55,061 bases of DNA from the NCBI GenBank assembly GCA_000263395.1, contig AJXE01000024.1, forward strand, positions 1 to 55,061, given 5' to 3'. Within the stretch, counting starts at the first letter, position 1, and each line of letters starts with the position of its first letter. A model generated the notes under the pieces. The model ran no database searches, was not told where the DNA came from, and saw only the letters and a list, made by a program, of their open reading frames with translations. The translations under genes and the position numbers were made by a program. Origin of the DNA: Stutzerimonas stutzeri TS44 (GTDB lineage: Bacteria; Pseudomonadota; Gammaproteobacteria; Pseudomonadales; Pseudomonadaceae). Of the stretch, positions 16,652-25,792 are shown piece by piece.

Positions 16652-18118
16652 TCAGATGCCGCCCAGGCACAGGTATTTGATTTCCACATACTCATCCAGC
16701 CCATACTTCGAGCCTTCGCGGCCGAGGCCGGAGGCCTTCATGCCGCCGAACGGCGCAACCTCGGTGGAGATCACCCCGGTATTGATGCCGACCATGCCGT
16801 ACTCCAGCGCTTCGGCGACGCGGAACACCCGGCTCAGGTCGCGTGCGTAGAAATAGGCCGCAAGGCCGAACTCGGTGTCGTTGGCCTGGCGGATCACGTC
16901 GGCCTCGTCACTGAAACGGAACAGCGGTGCCAGCGGGCCGAAGGTTTCTTCGCGCGCCACCGCCATCTCGGCAGTGACGCCGCCGACCAGCGTCGGCTCG
17001 AAGAAGTTGCCACCCAGGGCATGGGGCTTGCCGCCGGCCAGCAGCGTGGCGCCCTTGTCCAGCGCATCCTGCAGATGGCGCTGCACCTTGGCCACCGCCG
17101 CGGCATCGATCAGCGGACCGGTGGTCACGCCCTCCTCCGATCCGTTGCCGACCTTCAGCTTCGCCACCGCCGCGGCGAATTTGTCGACAAAGGCGTCGTA
17201 GATGCCGTCCTGCACATAGAGGCGGTTGGCGCACACGCAGGTCTGCCCGGCGTTGCGGTACTTGGAGATCATCGCGCCCTCGACCGCCGCATCCAGGTCG
17301 GCATCATCGAAGACGATGAACGGTGCGTTGCCGCCCAGCTCCAGCGAGAGCTTCTTCAGCGTCGGCGCGCACTGCTGCATCAGCGTGATGCCCACCGCGG
17401 TCGAGCCGGTGAACGATAGCTTGCGCACGATGGGGTTTTCGCAGAGTTCTGCGCCCACTTCGCGGGACGTCGCCGCATCGGCGGTGATCACGCTGAACAG
17501 TCCGGCCGGAATGCCCGCGCGCTCGGCCAGTGCCGCCAGCGCCAAGGCCGAGAACGGTGTCTGCGGTGCCGGCTTGAGCACCATGGCACAGCCTGCGGCA
17601 AGGGCCGGGCCGGCCTTGCGGGTGATCATCGCGCTGGGGAAATTCCACGGCGTGATTGCCGCGGTGACACCGACCGGCTCCTTCTGCACCAGGATGCGCT
17701 TGTCGCCCGCGTGGGCTGGGATCACGTCGCCATAGAGGCGCTTGCCCTCCTCGGCGAACCATTCGAGGAAGGATGCGGCGTAGGCCACCTCGCCGCACGC
17801 CTCGGCCAGCGGCTTGCCCTGTTCGGCGGTCATGATCCGCGCCAGGTCTTCCTGGTTCTCCAGCATCAGTTCGTACCAACGGCGCAGCCGCGCGGCGCGC
17901 TCCTTGGCAGTCAGCGCACGCCAGGCCGGTTGGGCTGCTTGCGCGGCCTCGATGGCCCGGCGGGTTTCGCCGCGGCCCATGTTCGGCACCGCGCCGATCA
18001 GCTCGCCGGTGGCCGGATTGAAGATCTCGGTGCGCGCGCCGCTGTCGGCCTCGCACCACTCACCGTTGAGATAGGCGGTTTGGCGCAGCAGATCGGGTTG
18101 CCCCAGTTGCAGAGTCAT
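16652..18118 (-). CDS. gabD: Succinate-semialdehyde dehydrogenase (NADP+)
   Basis: A 488-residue aldehyde dehydrogenase that oxidises succinate semialdehyde to succinate, the second step of GABA breakdown. Seen: PWNFPSAMITRKAGPALAAG and FTGSTAVG cofactor loops, LELGGNAPF with the general-base Glu, and GQTCVCANRLYV with the nucleophile Cys followed by the second Cys characteristic of GabD. The start is 12 bases after the permease (agtD-like) stop, so it is probably transcribed with the transporter. gabT follows. Confidence 0.95.
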   Translation of the reverse strand: MTLQLGQPDLLRQTAYLNGEWCEADSGARTEIFNPATGELIGAVPNMGRGETRRAIEAAQAAQPAWRALTAKERAARLRRWYELMLENQEDLARIMTAEQGKPLAEACGEVAYAASFLEWFAEEGKRLYGDVIPAHAGDKRILVQKEPVGVTAAITPWNFPSAMITRKAGPALAAGCAMVLKPAPQTPFSALALAALAERAGIPAGLFSVITADAATSREVGAELCENPIVRKLSFTGSTAVGITLMQQCAPTLKKLSLELGGNAPFIVFDDADLDAAVEGAMISKYRNAGQTCVCANRLYVQDGIYDAFVDKFAAAVAKLKVGNGSEEGVTTGPLIDAAAVAKVQRHLQDALDKGATLLAGGKPHALGGNFFEPTLVGGVTAEMAVAREETFGPLAPLFRFSDEADVIRQANDTEFGLAAYFYARDLSRVFRVAEALEYGMVGINTGVISTEVAPFGGMKASGLGREGSKYGLDEYVEIKYLCLGGI

Positions 18119-18130
18119 GTGCGAATTCCG

Positions 18131-18958
18131 TCAGGCAGGTTGTTGGGTGCGCAGCTTCTCGGCACGGCCACGCAGCCATTCCAGGGTCAGCAGCAGCACG
18201 ATGGAGAAGCCGATCAGCAGCGTCGCGGCGGCGGCGATGGTCGGGCTGAGGTTTTCGCGGATGCCGCTGAACATCTGCCGCGGCAGGGTGATCTGCTCGG
18301 GGCCGGCGAGGAACAGGGTCACCACCACTTCATCGAACGAGGTGGCGAAGGCGAACAGCGCGCCGGAAATCACTCCCGGCGCGATCAGCGGCAGGGTCAC
18401 GCGGAAGAACGCGGTCAGCGGCGAGGCCCCGAGGCTGGCCGCGGCGCGCACCAGGTTGTAGTTGAAGCCCTGCAGCGTTGCCGACACGGTGATGATCACG
18501 AACGGCACGCCGAGCACGGCATGCACGAGGATCAGCGACAGGTAGCTGTTGCCCATGCCCAGCGGCGCGAAGAACAGGTAGCTGGCCACGCCGATGATCA
18601 CCACCGGCACCACCATCGGCGAGATCAGCACGGTCATCAGCAGCGCCTTGCCGCGGAACTCCGCACGGGTCAACCCGACCGCCGCCAGGGTGCCGAGCAC
18701 CACGGCGAGGGCAGTCGCGGCCGGCGCGATGAGCAGGCTGTTCTTCAGCGAGCGCATCCAGTCCGCCGAGGTGAACAGCGCCTCGTACCAGCGCAGCGAG
18801 AAGCCCTGCAGCGGATAGACCAGGAACGAGCCGGAGTTGAACGACAGCGGCACGATGACCAGCACCGGCACGATCAGAAACAGCAGCACCAGCGCGCAGA
18901 GGATGCGCAGCGCGTAGTACCAGGCCCGTTCGACGGGCGACATGTAGGGGCTCAGCAT
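18131..18958 (-). CDS. agtD: ABC transporter permease, PotC-like (agtD-like)
   Basis: A 275-residue inner-membrane permease with six predicted membrane segments and the binding-protein-dependent EAA loop in RAAASLGASPLTAFFRVTLPLI. The frame runs to 19030, but the ATG at 18958 has AGGAG 7 bases upstream and gives a normal start (MLSPYMSPVERAWYYALRIL). In gene order, ATPase, binding protein, permease, permease, next to a two-component pair, the locus corresponds to agtABCD of P. aeruginosa, which imports 4-aminobutyrate and 5-aminovalerate. The symbol rests on that synteny. Confidence 0.85.
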   Translation of the reverse strand: MLSPYMSPVERAWYYALRILCALVLLFLIVPVLVIVPLSFNSGSFLVYPLQGFSLRWYEALFTSADWMRSLKNSLLIAPAATALAVVLGTLAAVGLTRAEFRGKALLMTVLISPMVVPVVIIGVASYLFFAPLGMGNSYLSLILVHAVLGVPFVIITVSATLQGFNYNLVRAAASLGASPLTAFFRVTLPLIAPGVISGALFAFATSFDEVVVTLFLAGPEQITLPRQMFSGIRENLSPTIAAAATLLIGFSIVLLLTLEWLRGRAEKLRTQQPA

Positions 18959-19001
18959 GAACGTTCTCCTGCCAGATGCATCATGGAAGTCGCGACCGTC
19001 A

Positions 19002-20255
19002 TCAACCCAGCCGCAGGCGGCTGGCACCAACCAGCCAGCTGTAGACGACGTACAGCAGCAGCGTGGCGAGCAGCAGCAGCCCGCCGAGCGCGGTGGCCAT
19101 GCCCCAGTTGATGGTGGTGTTGGTGTAGAAGGCGACGAAGTAGCTGACCATCTGGTCGTTCGGGCTGCCGAGCAGCGCCGGGGTGATGTAGTAGCCGATG
19201 GCGATGATGAACACCAGCAGGCTGCCGGCGCCGACCCCGGCCAGCGTCTGCGGGAAGTACACCCGCCAGAAGCTGGCGAACGGATGACAACCCAGCGACA
19301 CCGCGGCGCGCATGTAGCTCGGCGAGATGTTTTTCATCACGCTGTAGATCGGCAGGATCATGAACGGCAGCAGGATGTGCACCATGGCGATGTATACGCC
19401 GGTGCGGTTGAACACCAGCTGCAGCGGCTCGTCGATCAGACCGACCTTCAGCAGCGCGCCGTTGATCAGCCCGCCGGACTGCAACAGCACGATCCACGCC
19501 GCCACGCGCACCAGGATCGAAGTCCAGAACGGCAGCAGCACCAGGATCATCAGCAGGTTGCTCTGCCGCGCCGGCAGGTTGGCCAGCAGATACGCCAGCG
19601 GATAGGCCAGCAGCAGGCAGATCGCGGTGATCACCAGACCCATCCAGAAGGTGCGGGCGAAGATGTCCAAGTACACCGCCTGATCCGGCGAAACCTTGGC
19701 CAGCTCACCCAGCTCGTCGATGCGGTGATCGAGCGCCGCCAGCAGGTAGTAGCCGGTCACCGCGCTGTCGTTACGCTGGATCACCTGCCAGAACGCCGGG
19801 TCGCCCCAGCGCTCGTCGAGCGCTTCCAGCGCCTCCTGATAGGACGCCGGCACCTCGCGAAACGGCATTGCCCGCGCGGTCTTGGTCAGCAGGCTGCGGT
19901 ATCCGGCCAGCTCCATGTTCAGCCGCTTGGACAGATCGCCCAGGCTCTGCTCGCGGCGCGCCTGATACAGGTCCTCGGCCAGCGCCTGATAAGCCGGCTC
20001 CGCCGGCAGGCCGCGACCGTCCCATTCGGCCAGCGCCGCCACGGTGCGCGGCAGGGCGTTGACCACCTCGGGGTTTTCCACGCTGCGCCAGAGCAGCGAG
20101 GCGATCGGCACCAGAAAGGTCAGCAGCACGAACAGCAGCAACGGCACGATCAGCGCCTGCGACTTGAGCTTGTTCACCCGTTCGGCGCGCGCCAGCCGCT
20201 GCTTCAGATTGGGCTCGGCGATTCCGCTCGCCGGCAGGGAAATTGCTGTGGCCAT
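19002..20255 (-). CDS. agtC: ABC transporter permease, PotB-like with large periplasmic insert (agtC-like)
   Basis: A 417-residue permease. The first membrane segment (SQALIVPLLLFVLLTFLVPI) is followed by about 165 hydrophilic residues before the next (FWMGLVITAICLLLAYPLAY), then the usual permease core with the EAA loop MRAAVSLGCHPFASFWRVYFP. Typical PotB proteins have about 280-300 residues, so the difference is this insert, predicted to be periplasmic. CGGAG lies 6 bases before the ATG. It overlaps no neighbour; agtD starts 44 bases downstream. The assignment to GABA transport comes from locus layout. Confidence 0.85.
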   Translation of the reverse strand: MATAISLPASGIAEPNLKQRLARAERVNKLKSQALIVPLLLFVLLTFLVPIASLLWRSVENPEVVNALPRTVAALAEWDGRGLPAEPAYQALAEDLYQARREQSLGDLSKRLNMELAGYRSLLTKTARAMPFREVPASYQEALEALDERWGDPAFWQVIQRNDSAVTGYYLLAALDHRIDELGELAKVSPDQAVYLDIFARTFWMGLVITAICLLLAYPLAYLLANLPARQSNLLMILVLLPFWTSILVRVAAWIVLLQSGGLINGALLKVGLIDEPLQLVFNRTGVYIAMVHILLPFMILPIYSVMKNISPSYMRAAVSLGCHPFASFWRVYFPQTLAGVGAGSLLVFIIAIGYYITPALLGSPNDQMVSYFVAFYTNTTINWGMATALGGLLLLATLLLYVVYSWLVGASRLRLG

Positions 20256-20318
20256 GATGACTCCGCGATTCGTTGCGATAGCTGGGGCAGGCCCCGCCGA
20301 TGCGGCGGGGCGCTCGGG

Positions 20319-21350
20319 TCAGCGTGCGGCCCAGGCGTTGAAGCGCTGCTCGAGCTGCTCGCCGTAGTCGGCCCAGAAGGTCACATCCATCGCCACCTGC
20401 TCGGCGATGTTCTGCGGCGCGGTGGGCATCTGCGTCAGGCGCTTTTCATCCAGCAACTGCACCGCCTGGGTGTTCGCCGGGCCGTAGGCGATGTTCTCGG
20501 CGTAGGCCTTCTGCTGCTGCGGCTCGACGCTGAAGGCGATGAACTTGCGCGCCTGCTCCTGGCTCTTGGCACCCTTGGGGATGGCCCAGGAATCGAAGTC
20601 GTAGATGCCGCCGTTCCAGACGATCTGCAGGTTGCTCTCGTCCTGCACCGCGGCGATGCGGCCGTTGTAGGCGCTGCTCATCACCACATCGCCGGAGGCG
20701 AGGAACTGCGGCGGCTGCGCGCCGGCCTCCCACCACTGAATGTGCGGCTTGAGCTGGTCGAGCTTGCGGAACGCGCGGTTCTGCCCGTCCTTGGTGGCCA
20801 GCACCTTGTAGACGTCCCTGGCCGGCACGCCATCGGCCATCAGCGCGAATTCCAGCGTGTACTTGGCGCCCTTGCGCAGGCCGCGCTTGCCGGGGAATTT
20901 CTCGGTATCCCAGAAGTCCGCCCAGCCGGACGGCGCGTTCTTCAGCTTGTCGGCGTTGTAGGCCAGCACCGTCGACCAGACGAAGAAGCCGACGCCGCAG
21001 GGCTGGATCGCGCCTTCGACGAAGTCGTCCGGATTGCCGACGATGCCCGGGTCGAGCTCCTCGAACAGGCCTTCATCGCAGCCGCGCGACAGCTCCGGCG
21101 ATTCCACCTCGACCAGGTTCCACGACACGCTGTTGGTGTCGACCATCGCCTTCACCTTGGCCATCTCGCCGTTGTACTCGCCGGCGATCAGGTCACCGTG
21201 ACCGGCGGCTTCCCAGGGCTCGTAGAAGGCTTTGACCTGCGCCTGCTTGTTGGCGCCGCCGAAGCTCACCGCGGTCAGGCTTTCGGCGGCGGCCTGGCCG
21301 GCACAGACGAGTCCGAGCGCCAGCGCGGACAGTTTCAGGTAGTTGCTCAT
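20319..21350 (-). CDS. agtB: Periplasmic solute-binding protein of the GABA-type transporter (agtB-like)
   Basis: A 343-residue PotD/PotF-class binding protein. The signal peptide MSNYLKLSALALGLVCAGQA ends near AAAES, and the mature protein starts with LTAVSFGGANKQAQVKAFYE, typical of this family. GGAG lies 8 bases before the ATG at 21350; the frame remains open upstream into the ATPase gene, but those residues are the other frame's shadow. It lies between the ATPase and the permease genes. The ligand is inferred to be GABA or 5-aminovalerate from the adjacent gabD-gabT and the agt-like order. Confidence 0.88.
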   Translation of the reverse strand: MSNYLKLSALALGLVCAGQAAAESLTAVSFGGANKQAQVKAFYEPWEAAGHGDLIAGEYNGEMAKVKAMVDTNSVSWNLVEVESPELSRGCDEGLFEELDPGIVGNPDDFVEGAIQPCGVGFFVWSTVLAYNADKLKNAPSGWADFWDTEKFPGKRGLRKGAKYTLEFALMADGVPARDVYKVLATKDGQNRAFRKLDQLKPHIQWWEAGAQPPQFLASGDVVMSSAYNGRIAAVQDESNLQIVWNGGIYDFDSWAIPKGAKSQEQARKFIAFSVEPQQQKAYAENIAYGPANTQAVQLLDEKRLTQMPTAPQNIAEQVAMDVTFWADYGEQLEQRFNAWAAR

Positions 21351-21394
21351 ACCAGTTCGCTCCATGATGCAGTTGTTAGGGTTCTTGTAATGCC

Positions 21395-22504
21395 TCAGGC
21401 CGCCTGCAGCGGGTCCAGCGCACGCACGTGCTCGACATGCCAGCCGATCGGCACCACATCGCCGACGCGCAGGGCGTGGTCGAACTCGGCAATCGGCTGC
21501 TTGACGAAGAAATCGCTGACCCCGCAGACCTCCAGGCGGATGCGGATGTGGTCGCCGAGATAGATGAACTCGGCGACGCGACCGGTGAAGCGGTTCGGGC
21601 AACTGGCGCTGGCACCGTTGAGCAGCACGCGCTCCGGACGGATCGACAGGTTGACCGGACTACCCGTGGCGCCGACGTTGACCGCCAGCGCCTGGACGGT
21701 TTCGCCGCGTTCCAGCTTGACCATGCAGCTGTCGCCGCGCTGTTCGAGCAGGTGCGCCGGCAGGCGGTTGTTCTCGCCGAGGAAGTTGGCGACGAAGGTA
21801 TTCAGCGGCTTTTCATAGAGCGTGCGCGGGTCCTCGATCTGCTGGATCTGGCCCTGATGGAACACCGCGACGCGGTCGGACATGGTCAGCGCCTCGCCCT
21901 GATCGTGGGTGACGTAGACCACGGTGACGCCGAGGCGCTGGTGCAGGTGCTTGATCTCCATCTGCATCTGCTCACGCAGCTGCTTGTCCAGCGCGCCCAG
22001 CGGTTCGTCCATCAGCACCAGCTGCGGCTCGAACACCAGCGCCCGGGCCAGCGCCACGCGCTGCTGCTGACCACCGGACAACTGCGCCGGATAGCGGTTG
22101 CGAAAGCCCTCCAGCTGCACCATCGCCAGCGCGCGCCTGACCCGCTCCTTGATGTCCGGCTTGGCCATGCCGCGCACGCTGAGCGGAAACGCCAGGTTTT
22201 CCGACACCGTCATGTGCGGGAACAGCGCGTAGTTCTGGAACACCATGCCCATGTCGCGCTTGTGCGGCGGCACGTGGTTGATCGCCCGGCCGTCGAGAAG
22301 GATTTCTCCGGCAGTGGGCGTTTCGAAGCCCGCCAGCATCATCAGGCTGGTGGTCTTGCCCGAGCCGGACGGCCCGAGCAGGGTGAGGAACTCGCCGCGG
22401 CGGATGTCCAGATTCAGATCCCTGACGATCAGCGACTCGCCGTCATAGCTCTTCTGGACGCCGCGAAAGCTCACCAGGATATCGTTCGCCGTTGACTCGA
22501 CCAT
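21395..22504 (-). CDS. agtA: ABC transporter ATPase, PotA-like (agtA-like)
   Basis: A 369-residue ABC ATPase. Seen: Walker A LLGPSGSGKTTSL, Q-loop MVFQNYALFPH, signature QLSGGQQQRVALARAL, Walker B LVLMDEPLGALD and the H-loop VTHDQGEAL, then a C-terminal TOBE domain (NLSIRPERVLL). The ATG at 22504 has AGGTGC upstream; a longer frame from 22567 is unlikely. It is the first gene of the transporter block, 148 bases after the response regulator gene, and a perfect 9-base inverted repeat lies in that gap about 110 bases before the start. Confidence 0.9.
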   Translation of the reverse strand: MVESTANDILVSFRGVQKSYDGESLIVRDLNLDIRRGEFLTLLGPSGSGKTTSLMMLAGFETPTAGEILLDGRAINHVPPHKRDMGMVFQNYALFPHMTVSENLAFPLSVRGMAKPDIKERVRRALAMVQLEGFRNRYPAQLSGGQQQRVALARALVFEPQLVLMDEPLGALDKQLREQMQMEIKHLHQRLGVTVVYVTHDQGEALTMSDRVAVFHQGQIQQIEDPRTLYEKPLNTFVANFLGENNRLPAHLLEQRGDSCMVKLERGETVQALAVNVGATGSPVNLSIRPERVLLNGASASCPNRFTGRVAEFIYLGDHIRIRLEVCGVSDFFVKQPIAEFDHALRVGDVVPIGWHVEHVRALDPLQAA

Positions 22505-22611
22505 GCTGCTGCACCTGCCTAACCGTTGAACCGTGGCCACAGCGTAGAAGGCCAGCGGGTACGGCAAAATCGGCGCAGCGGAGCGATTGGCCTAGGCCTG
22601 CAGGAGAGTCG

Positions 22612-22633
22612 CGTGTAGGGAACGCCCTACACG
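22612..22633. promoter_or_regulatory. Candidate operator upstream of the agtABCD-like operon
   Basis: CGTGTAGGG and CCCTACACG, a perfect 9-base inverted repeat with a 4-base centre. It lies between the agtR stop and the agtA start. No T-tract follows on either strand, which argues against a terminator, and its position suits a binding site for the adjacent LuxR-type response regulator. That link is inference. Confidence 0.5.
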
Positions 22634-22652
22634 GCAGATCGGCCGGCGCTGC

Positions 22653-23282
22653 TCAGTCCAGCTTGTGCTCCAGGGCGTAGCGCACCAGATCGGCCACCGA
22701 ATGCGCCGCCAGCTTCTGCATCAGGCGCGCCTTGTGCGTGCTGATGGTCTTGCTGCTCAGGGCCAGCTTGCCGGCGATATCGTTCACCGAATCGCCCTGC
22801 ACCAGCCGTTCGAACACCGAGTATTCGCGTTCGGAAAGCAGCGCATGCGGCGGTCGCGAATCGGTCAGGCCAACCTCGAAGACCATGCGGTCGGCCAGCG
22901 CCGGGTCGATGTAGCGACCGCCGCCGGCGACCTTGCGCAGGGCGGTGAGCAGCAGCGCCGGTTCGCTATCCTTGGTCGCGTAACCGGCGGCGCCGATCTT
23001 CAGCGCCCGCGCCGCCATCTGCGCCTCGTCGTGCATCGACAGCACCAGCACCGCCGGCGACTGAGTCAGCGCGCGAATCCGCGGGATCGCCTCGAGGCCG
23101 TTGACGCCGGGCATGGAGATGTCCAGCAGCACCACGTCACAACTGACCTGGCGCAGCTGGTCGAGCAGCTGCTGGCCATTGGCGGCCTCGCCGACCACCT
23201 GCATGTCCTGGGCCATGCCGATCAGCTGCTTGATTCCCTCGCGGACGATGGTGTGATCCTCGGCGACCATGACTCTGATCAT
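22653..23282 (-). CDS. agtR: LuxR/NarL-type response regulator (agtR-like)
   Basis: A 209-residue regulator. The receiver domain shows the acidic pair in VMVAEDHTIVREG, the phospho-acceptor Asp in VVLLDISMPGVNG and the conserved Lys in ATKDSEP. The C-terminal LuxR helix-turn-helix reads LSEREYSVFERLVQGDSVND and IAGKLALSSKTISTHKARLM. Its ATG overlaps the kinase stop by one base (TAATG), showing tight coupling to the sensor. In P. aeruginosa the corresponding pair controls GABA/5-aminovalerate uptake; the same role here is likely because the transporter and gabDT follow. Confidence 0.9.
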   Translation of the reverse strand: MIRVMVAEDHTIVREGIKQLIGMAQDMQVVGEAANGQQLLDQLRQVSCDVVLLDISMPGVNGLEAIPRIRALTQSPAVLVLSMHDEAQMAARALKIGAAGYATKDSEPALLLTALRKVAGGGRYIDPALADRMVFEVGLTDSRPPHALLSEREYSVFERLVQGDSVNDIAGKLALSSKTISTHKARLMQKLAAHSVADLVRYALEHKLD

Positions 23283-25696
23283 TACGACAGTGCTCCCGTG
23301 CTGGCGGCTGATGAAAGCGGCGCGGGGTCCAGCGGCACCCGCGCGGTGATGGTGGTGCCCCGACCGGGCTGGCTGTCGATGCTGAGCTGGCCGCCGAGCA
23401 TCTGCACCCGTTCGCGCATGCCAACCAGGCCGAACGAGCTGCCCGGTCCGCGGGCCGTCTCGGCGAAACCACGGCCGTCGTCGCCGACGCGCAGGCAGAG
23501 CATGTCGTCCTCGACCGTCAGCTGCACGCTGACCGTCTGCGCCTGGGCATGGCGCATCACGTTGGTCAGCGCTTCCTGCAGAATCCGAAACAGGCCGATG
23601 GCCTTGGCATTGCCCAGCGGCAGCGGACATTCCGGCACCTCGACCAGACAGGCCACGCCGCTGCGCTCCTCGAAACGCCGCCCCTGCCATTCCACCGCCG
23701 AGGCGAGGCCGGCGTCGAGAATCGGCGGGCGCAACGCGGTAGCGACGTCGCGCACACGCTGGAACAGCTGCGCGATCAGCCGTTTCATGCTCTGCAGGCG
23801 TTGCGCCAGAGCCGGGTCCAGCTCGGCGAAGCCCAGCTCGCACATCGAGGTCTCGAGTTTCAGCACGGTCAGCACCTGGCCCAGCTCGTCGTGCACTTCG
23901 CGGGCGATGTGCGCCTTCTCTTCCTCGCGCACCGTTTCCAGGTGCGCGGCCAGCTCGCGCAGTTGTACCCGCGAGGCGGCCAATTCCAGCTCGATGCGTT
24001 TGTTGTCGGTGATGTCCCAGACGATGCCGTCCCACACCTGGCGACCATCGAGCTGGCCGCGCACCGAGGCGCGGATGTCGGCCCAGCGCACCTCGCCGTC
24101 GCGGTTGAGGATGCGCCCCTGCCAACGCCAGTCCCGGCCCTGCTCCAGCGCCAGCTGCTGGCTGGCCCAGTAGTCGGCCTCGTCATCGGCATGCACCAGA
24201 CTGCGAATCCCCCGCTCCGGCTCCAGCAGGCGCTCGGCGGAATAGCCCACCAGGCGCTGACTGGCCTCGCTGATATAGGCAATGCGCACCGCGCCCTGCG
24301 GCGCCTCGCGTTCCAGGCGGAACACCAGCCCCGGCACGTTGCCGGCCATGGCCTTGAGCCGCGCTTCGCTCTCCTGCAGTTGCGCACTGGCACGGCGGCG
24401 TTCGGTGATATCGGCGAGAAACACCACCAGATACTCGCGACTGCCGAAGCGCAGGAAGCTGTAGGTGATCGCCGCGGGAAAGCGCTGACCATCGGCGCGC
24501 TGCCACTCGCACTCATGTACTTCGCGGTCGTTCTCGCCGGTACGCGCGGCGCGCCAGCGGCGCAGCCAGGTTTCCATCTGCAGCGCCGGATCCAGCGCAT
24601 CCAGCGGGCAATCCAGCAATTCGCCACTGGCATAGCCGAGCAGCGACTCGGCCGCCTGGTTGGCGTAGCGCACGCGGCTGTCCCAGTTCAGCCAGAGGAT
24701 GCCGACGGTGCTGTGATCCAGGCAGAACTGCGTGAGCCGCTGCGATTCCTCGGCGGCCTCGCGCAGCTCGATGTCGCGCCGCGCAGCCTTCAGCCGGGTT
24801 TCCAGCAGGCCGTGCTGATGGCGCTGCCAGCCGAACATCAGCAGGCAGATCAGCAGCAGCACGCCGAGCAGCAGGCTGAGGCTGCGCCAGTAGCCAAGCT
24901 CGCGGCCGAGATCGATGCTGCGCGGCTTGAGCCACTGCTCCTGCAGCTGCGCGAATTCCCGCGCCGGGAACTCGCGTATGGCGCTGTCGAGCAGCGCGGC
25001 AAGCGCGGGGCTGTCGCGCCGCGAGGCGATGCGCAGCAGTTGCGGACTGCCCAGATCGCCGACCACCGCCAATGGCGCGTACTCGATCTGCTGCGACAGG
25101 CGGCCGAACAGCGGCTCGTCAACGACCGCATAGCTGGCCTTGGCTTCCAGCACCTGGCGCAGCGCATCGGCCTGGCTGGCTGCGGTCAGCACGGTGATGT
25201 TCGGGTAGTTGGTGGCGAGGAATTCGGTGACCGAGCCCGGCCCCTCGGCGGCGATCAGCTCGCTGGGATGCAGCAGCTCGAGGTCGATAGCGCGCGGGCC
25301 GTCGCGATCGCCGACGAGCAGGCGCGCAATGCGCAGAAACGGGTCGCTGTAACGCCACAGCCGCAGGCCGGCCGGCGTCTGCCGCAGACCGGGCGCCACG
25401 TCGATCAGCCCGGCGCGGGCGGCCTTTTCGAGTGCGGCCTCATCGTCGAAGCGGCGCCAGTGCAACTGCACACCCAACTGCGCGGCGATCTGCTCCATCA
25501 GTTGCACATGGAAGCCTGACAGGCGCCGCTGACGCTGGTCATACTCGGCATAGGGCGCGCCCATCACCACCCCGACGCGCCACTCGCGCTGACCCTCCAG
25601 CCAGACTCGCGCGCCCTCGTCCCGCGGCGCGGCATACGCGACGAAGGGCAAAAGCAGCACAATCAGAATGAGGCGGCGCAGGGTGGAAGCAAGCAT
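23282..25696 (-). CDS. agtS: Hybrid-architecture sensor histidine kinase with periplasmic SBP domain (agtS-like)
   Basis: An 804-residue kinase. Order of domains: signal peptide (LRRLILIVLLLPFVAYAAP), a periplasmic SBP_bac_3-type sensor (about 30-270), one membrane segment (LSLLLGVLLLICLLMFGW), two PAS domains (about 320-560), the HisKA_3 dimerisation helix with the phospho-acceptor His in HIAREVHDELGQVL, and a HATPase (EALTNVMRHAQAQ, VGDDGRGF, GLVGMRERVQ). The periplasmic amino-acid-binding fold suggests direct sensing of a small ligand. The frame is open from 25870, but the signal peptide fixes the start at 25696, although no good ribosome site is seen. It is divergent from the DUF3530 gene. 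Confidence 0.88.
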   Translation of the reverse strand: MLASTLRRLILIVLLLPFVAYAAPRDEGARVWLEGQREWRVGVVMGAPYAEYDQRQRRLSGFHVQLMEQIAAQLGVQLHWRRFDDEAALEKAARAGLIDVAPGLRQTPAGLRLWRYSDPFLRIARLLVGDRDGPRAIDLELLHPSELIAAEGPGSVTEFLATNYPNITVLTAASQADALRQVLEAKASYAVVDEPLFGRLSQQIEYAPLAVVGDLGSPQLLRIASRRDSPALAALLDSAIREFPAREFAQLQEQWLKPRSIDLGRELGYWRSLSLLLGVLLLICLLMFGWQRHQHGLLETRLKAARRDIELREAAEESQRLTQFCLDHSTVGILWLNWDSRVRYANQAAESLLGYASGELLDCPLDALDPALQMETWLRRWRAARTGENDREVHECEWQRADGQRFPAAITYSFLRFGSREYLVVFLADITERRRASAQLQESEARLKAMAGNVPGLVFRLEREAPQGAVRIAYISEASQRLVGYSAERLLEPERGIRSLVHADDEADYWASQQLALEQGRDWRWQGRILNRDGEVRWADIRASVRGQLDGRQVWDGIVWDITDNKRIELELAASRVQLRELAAHLETVREEEKAHIAREVHDELGQVLTVLKLETSMCELGFAELDPALAQRLQSMKRLIAQLFQRVRDVATALRPPILDAGLASAVEWQGRRFEERSGVACLVEVPECPLPLGNAKAIGLFRILQEALTNVMRHAQAQTVSVQLTVEDDMLCLRVGDDGRGFAETARGPGSSFGLVGMRERVQMLGGQLSIDSQPGRGTTITARVPLDPAPLSSAASTGALS

Positions 25697-25792
25697 ATAT
25701 TCACGCAATTGATGGGCGTGCCGACACGCTGTTGTAATGCATAAACCCTGCCGGCGCCAGCATGGCTCCGGCCTCGATACGGGAGAGACTTC

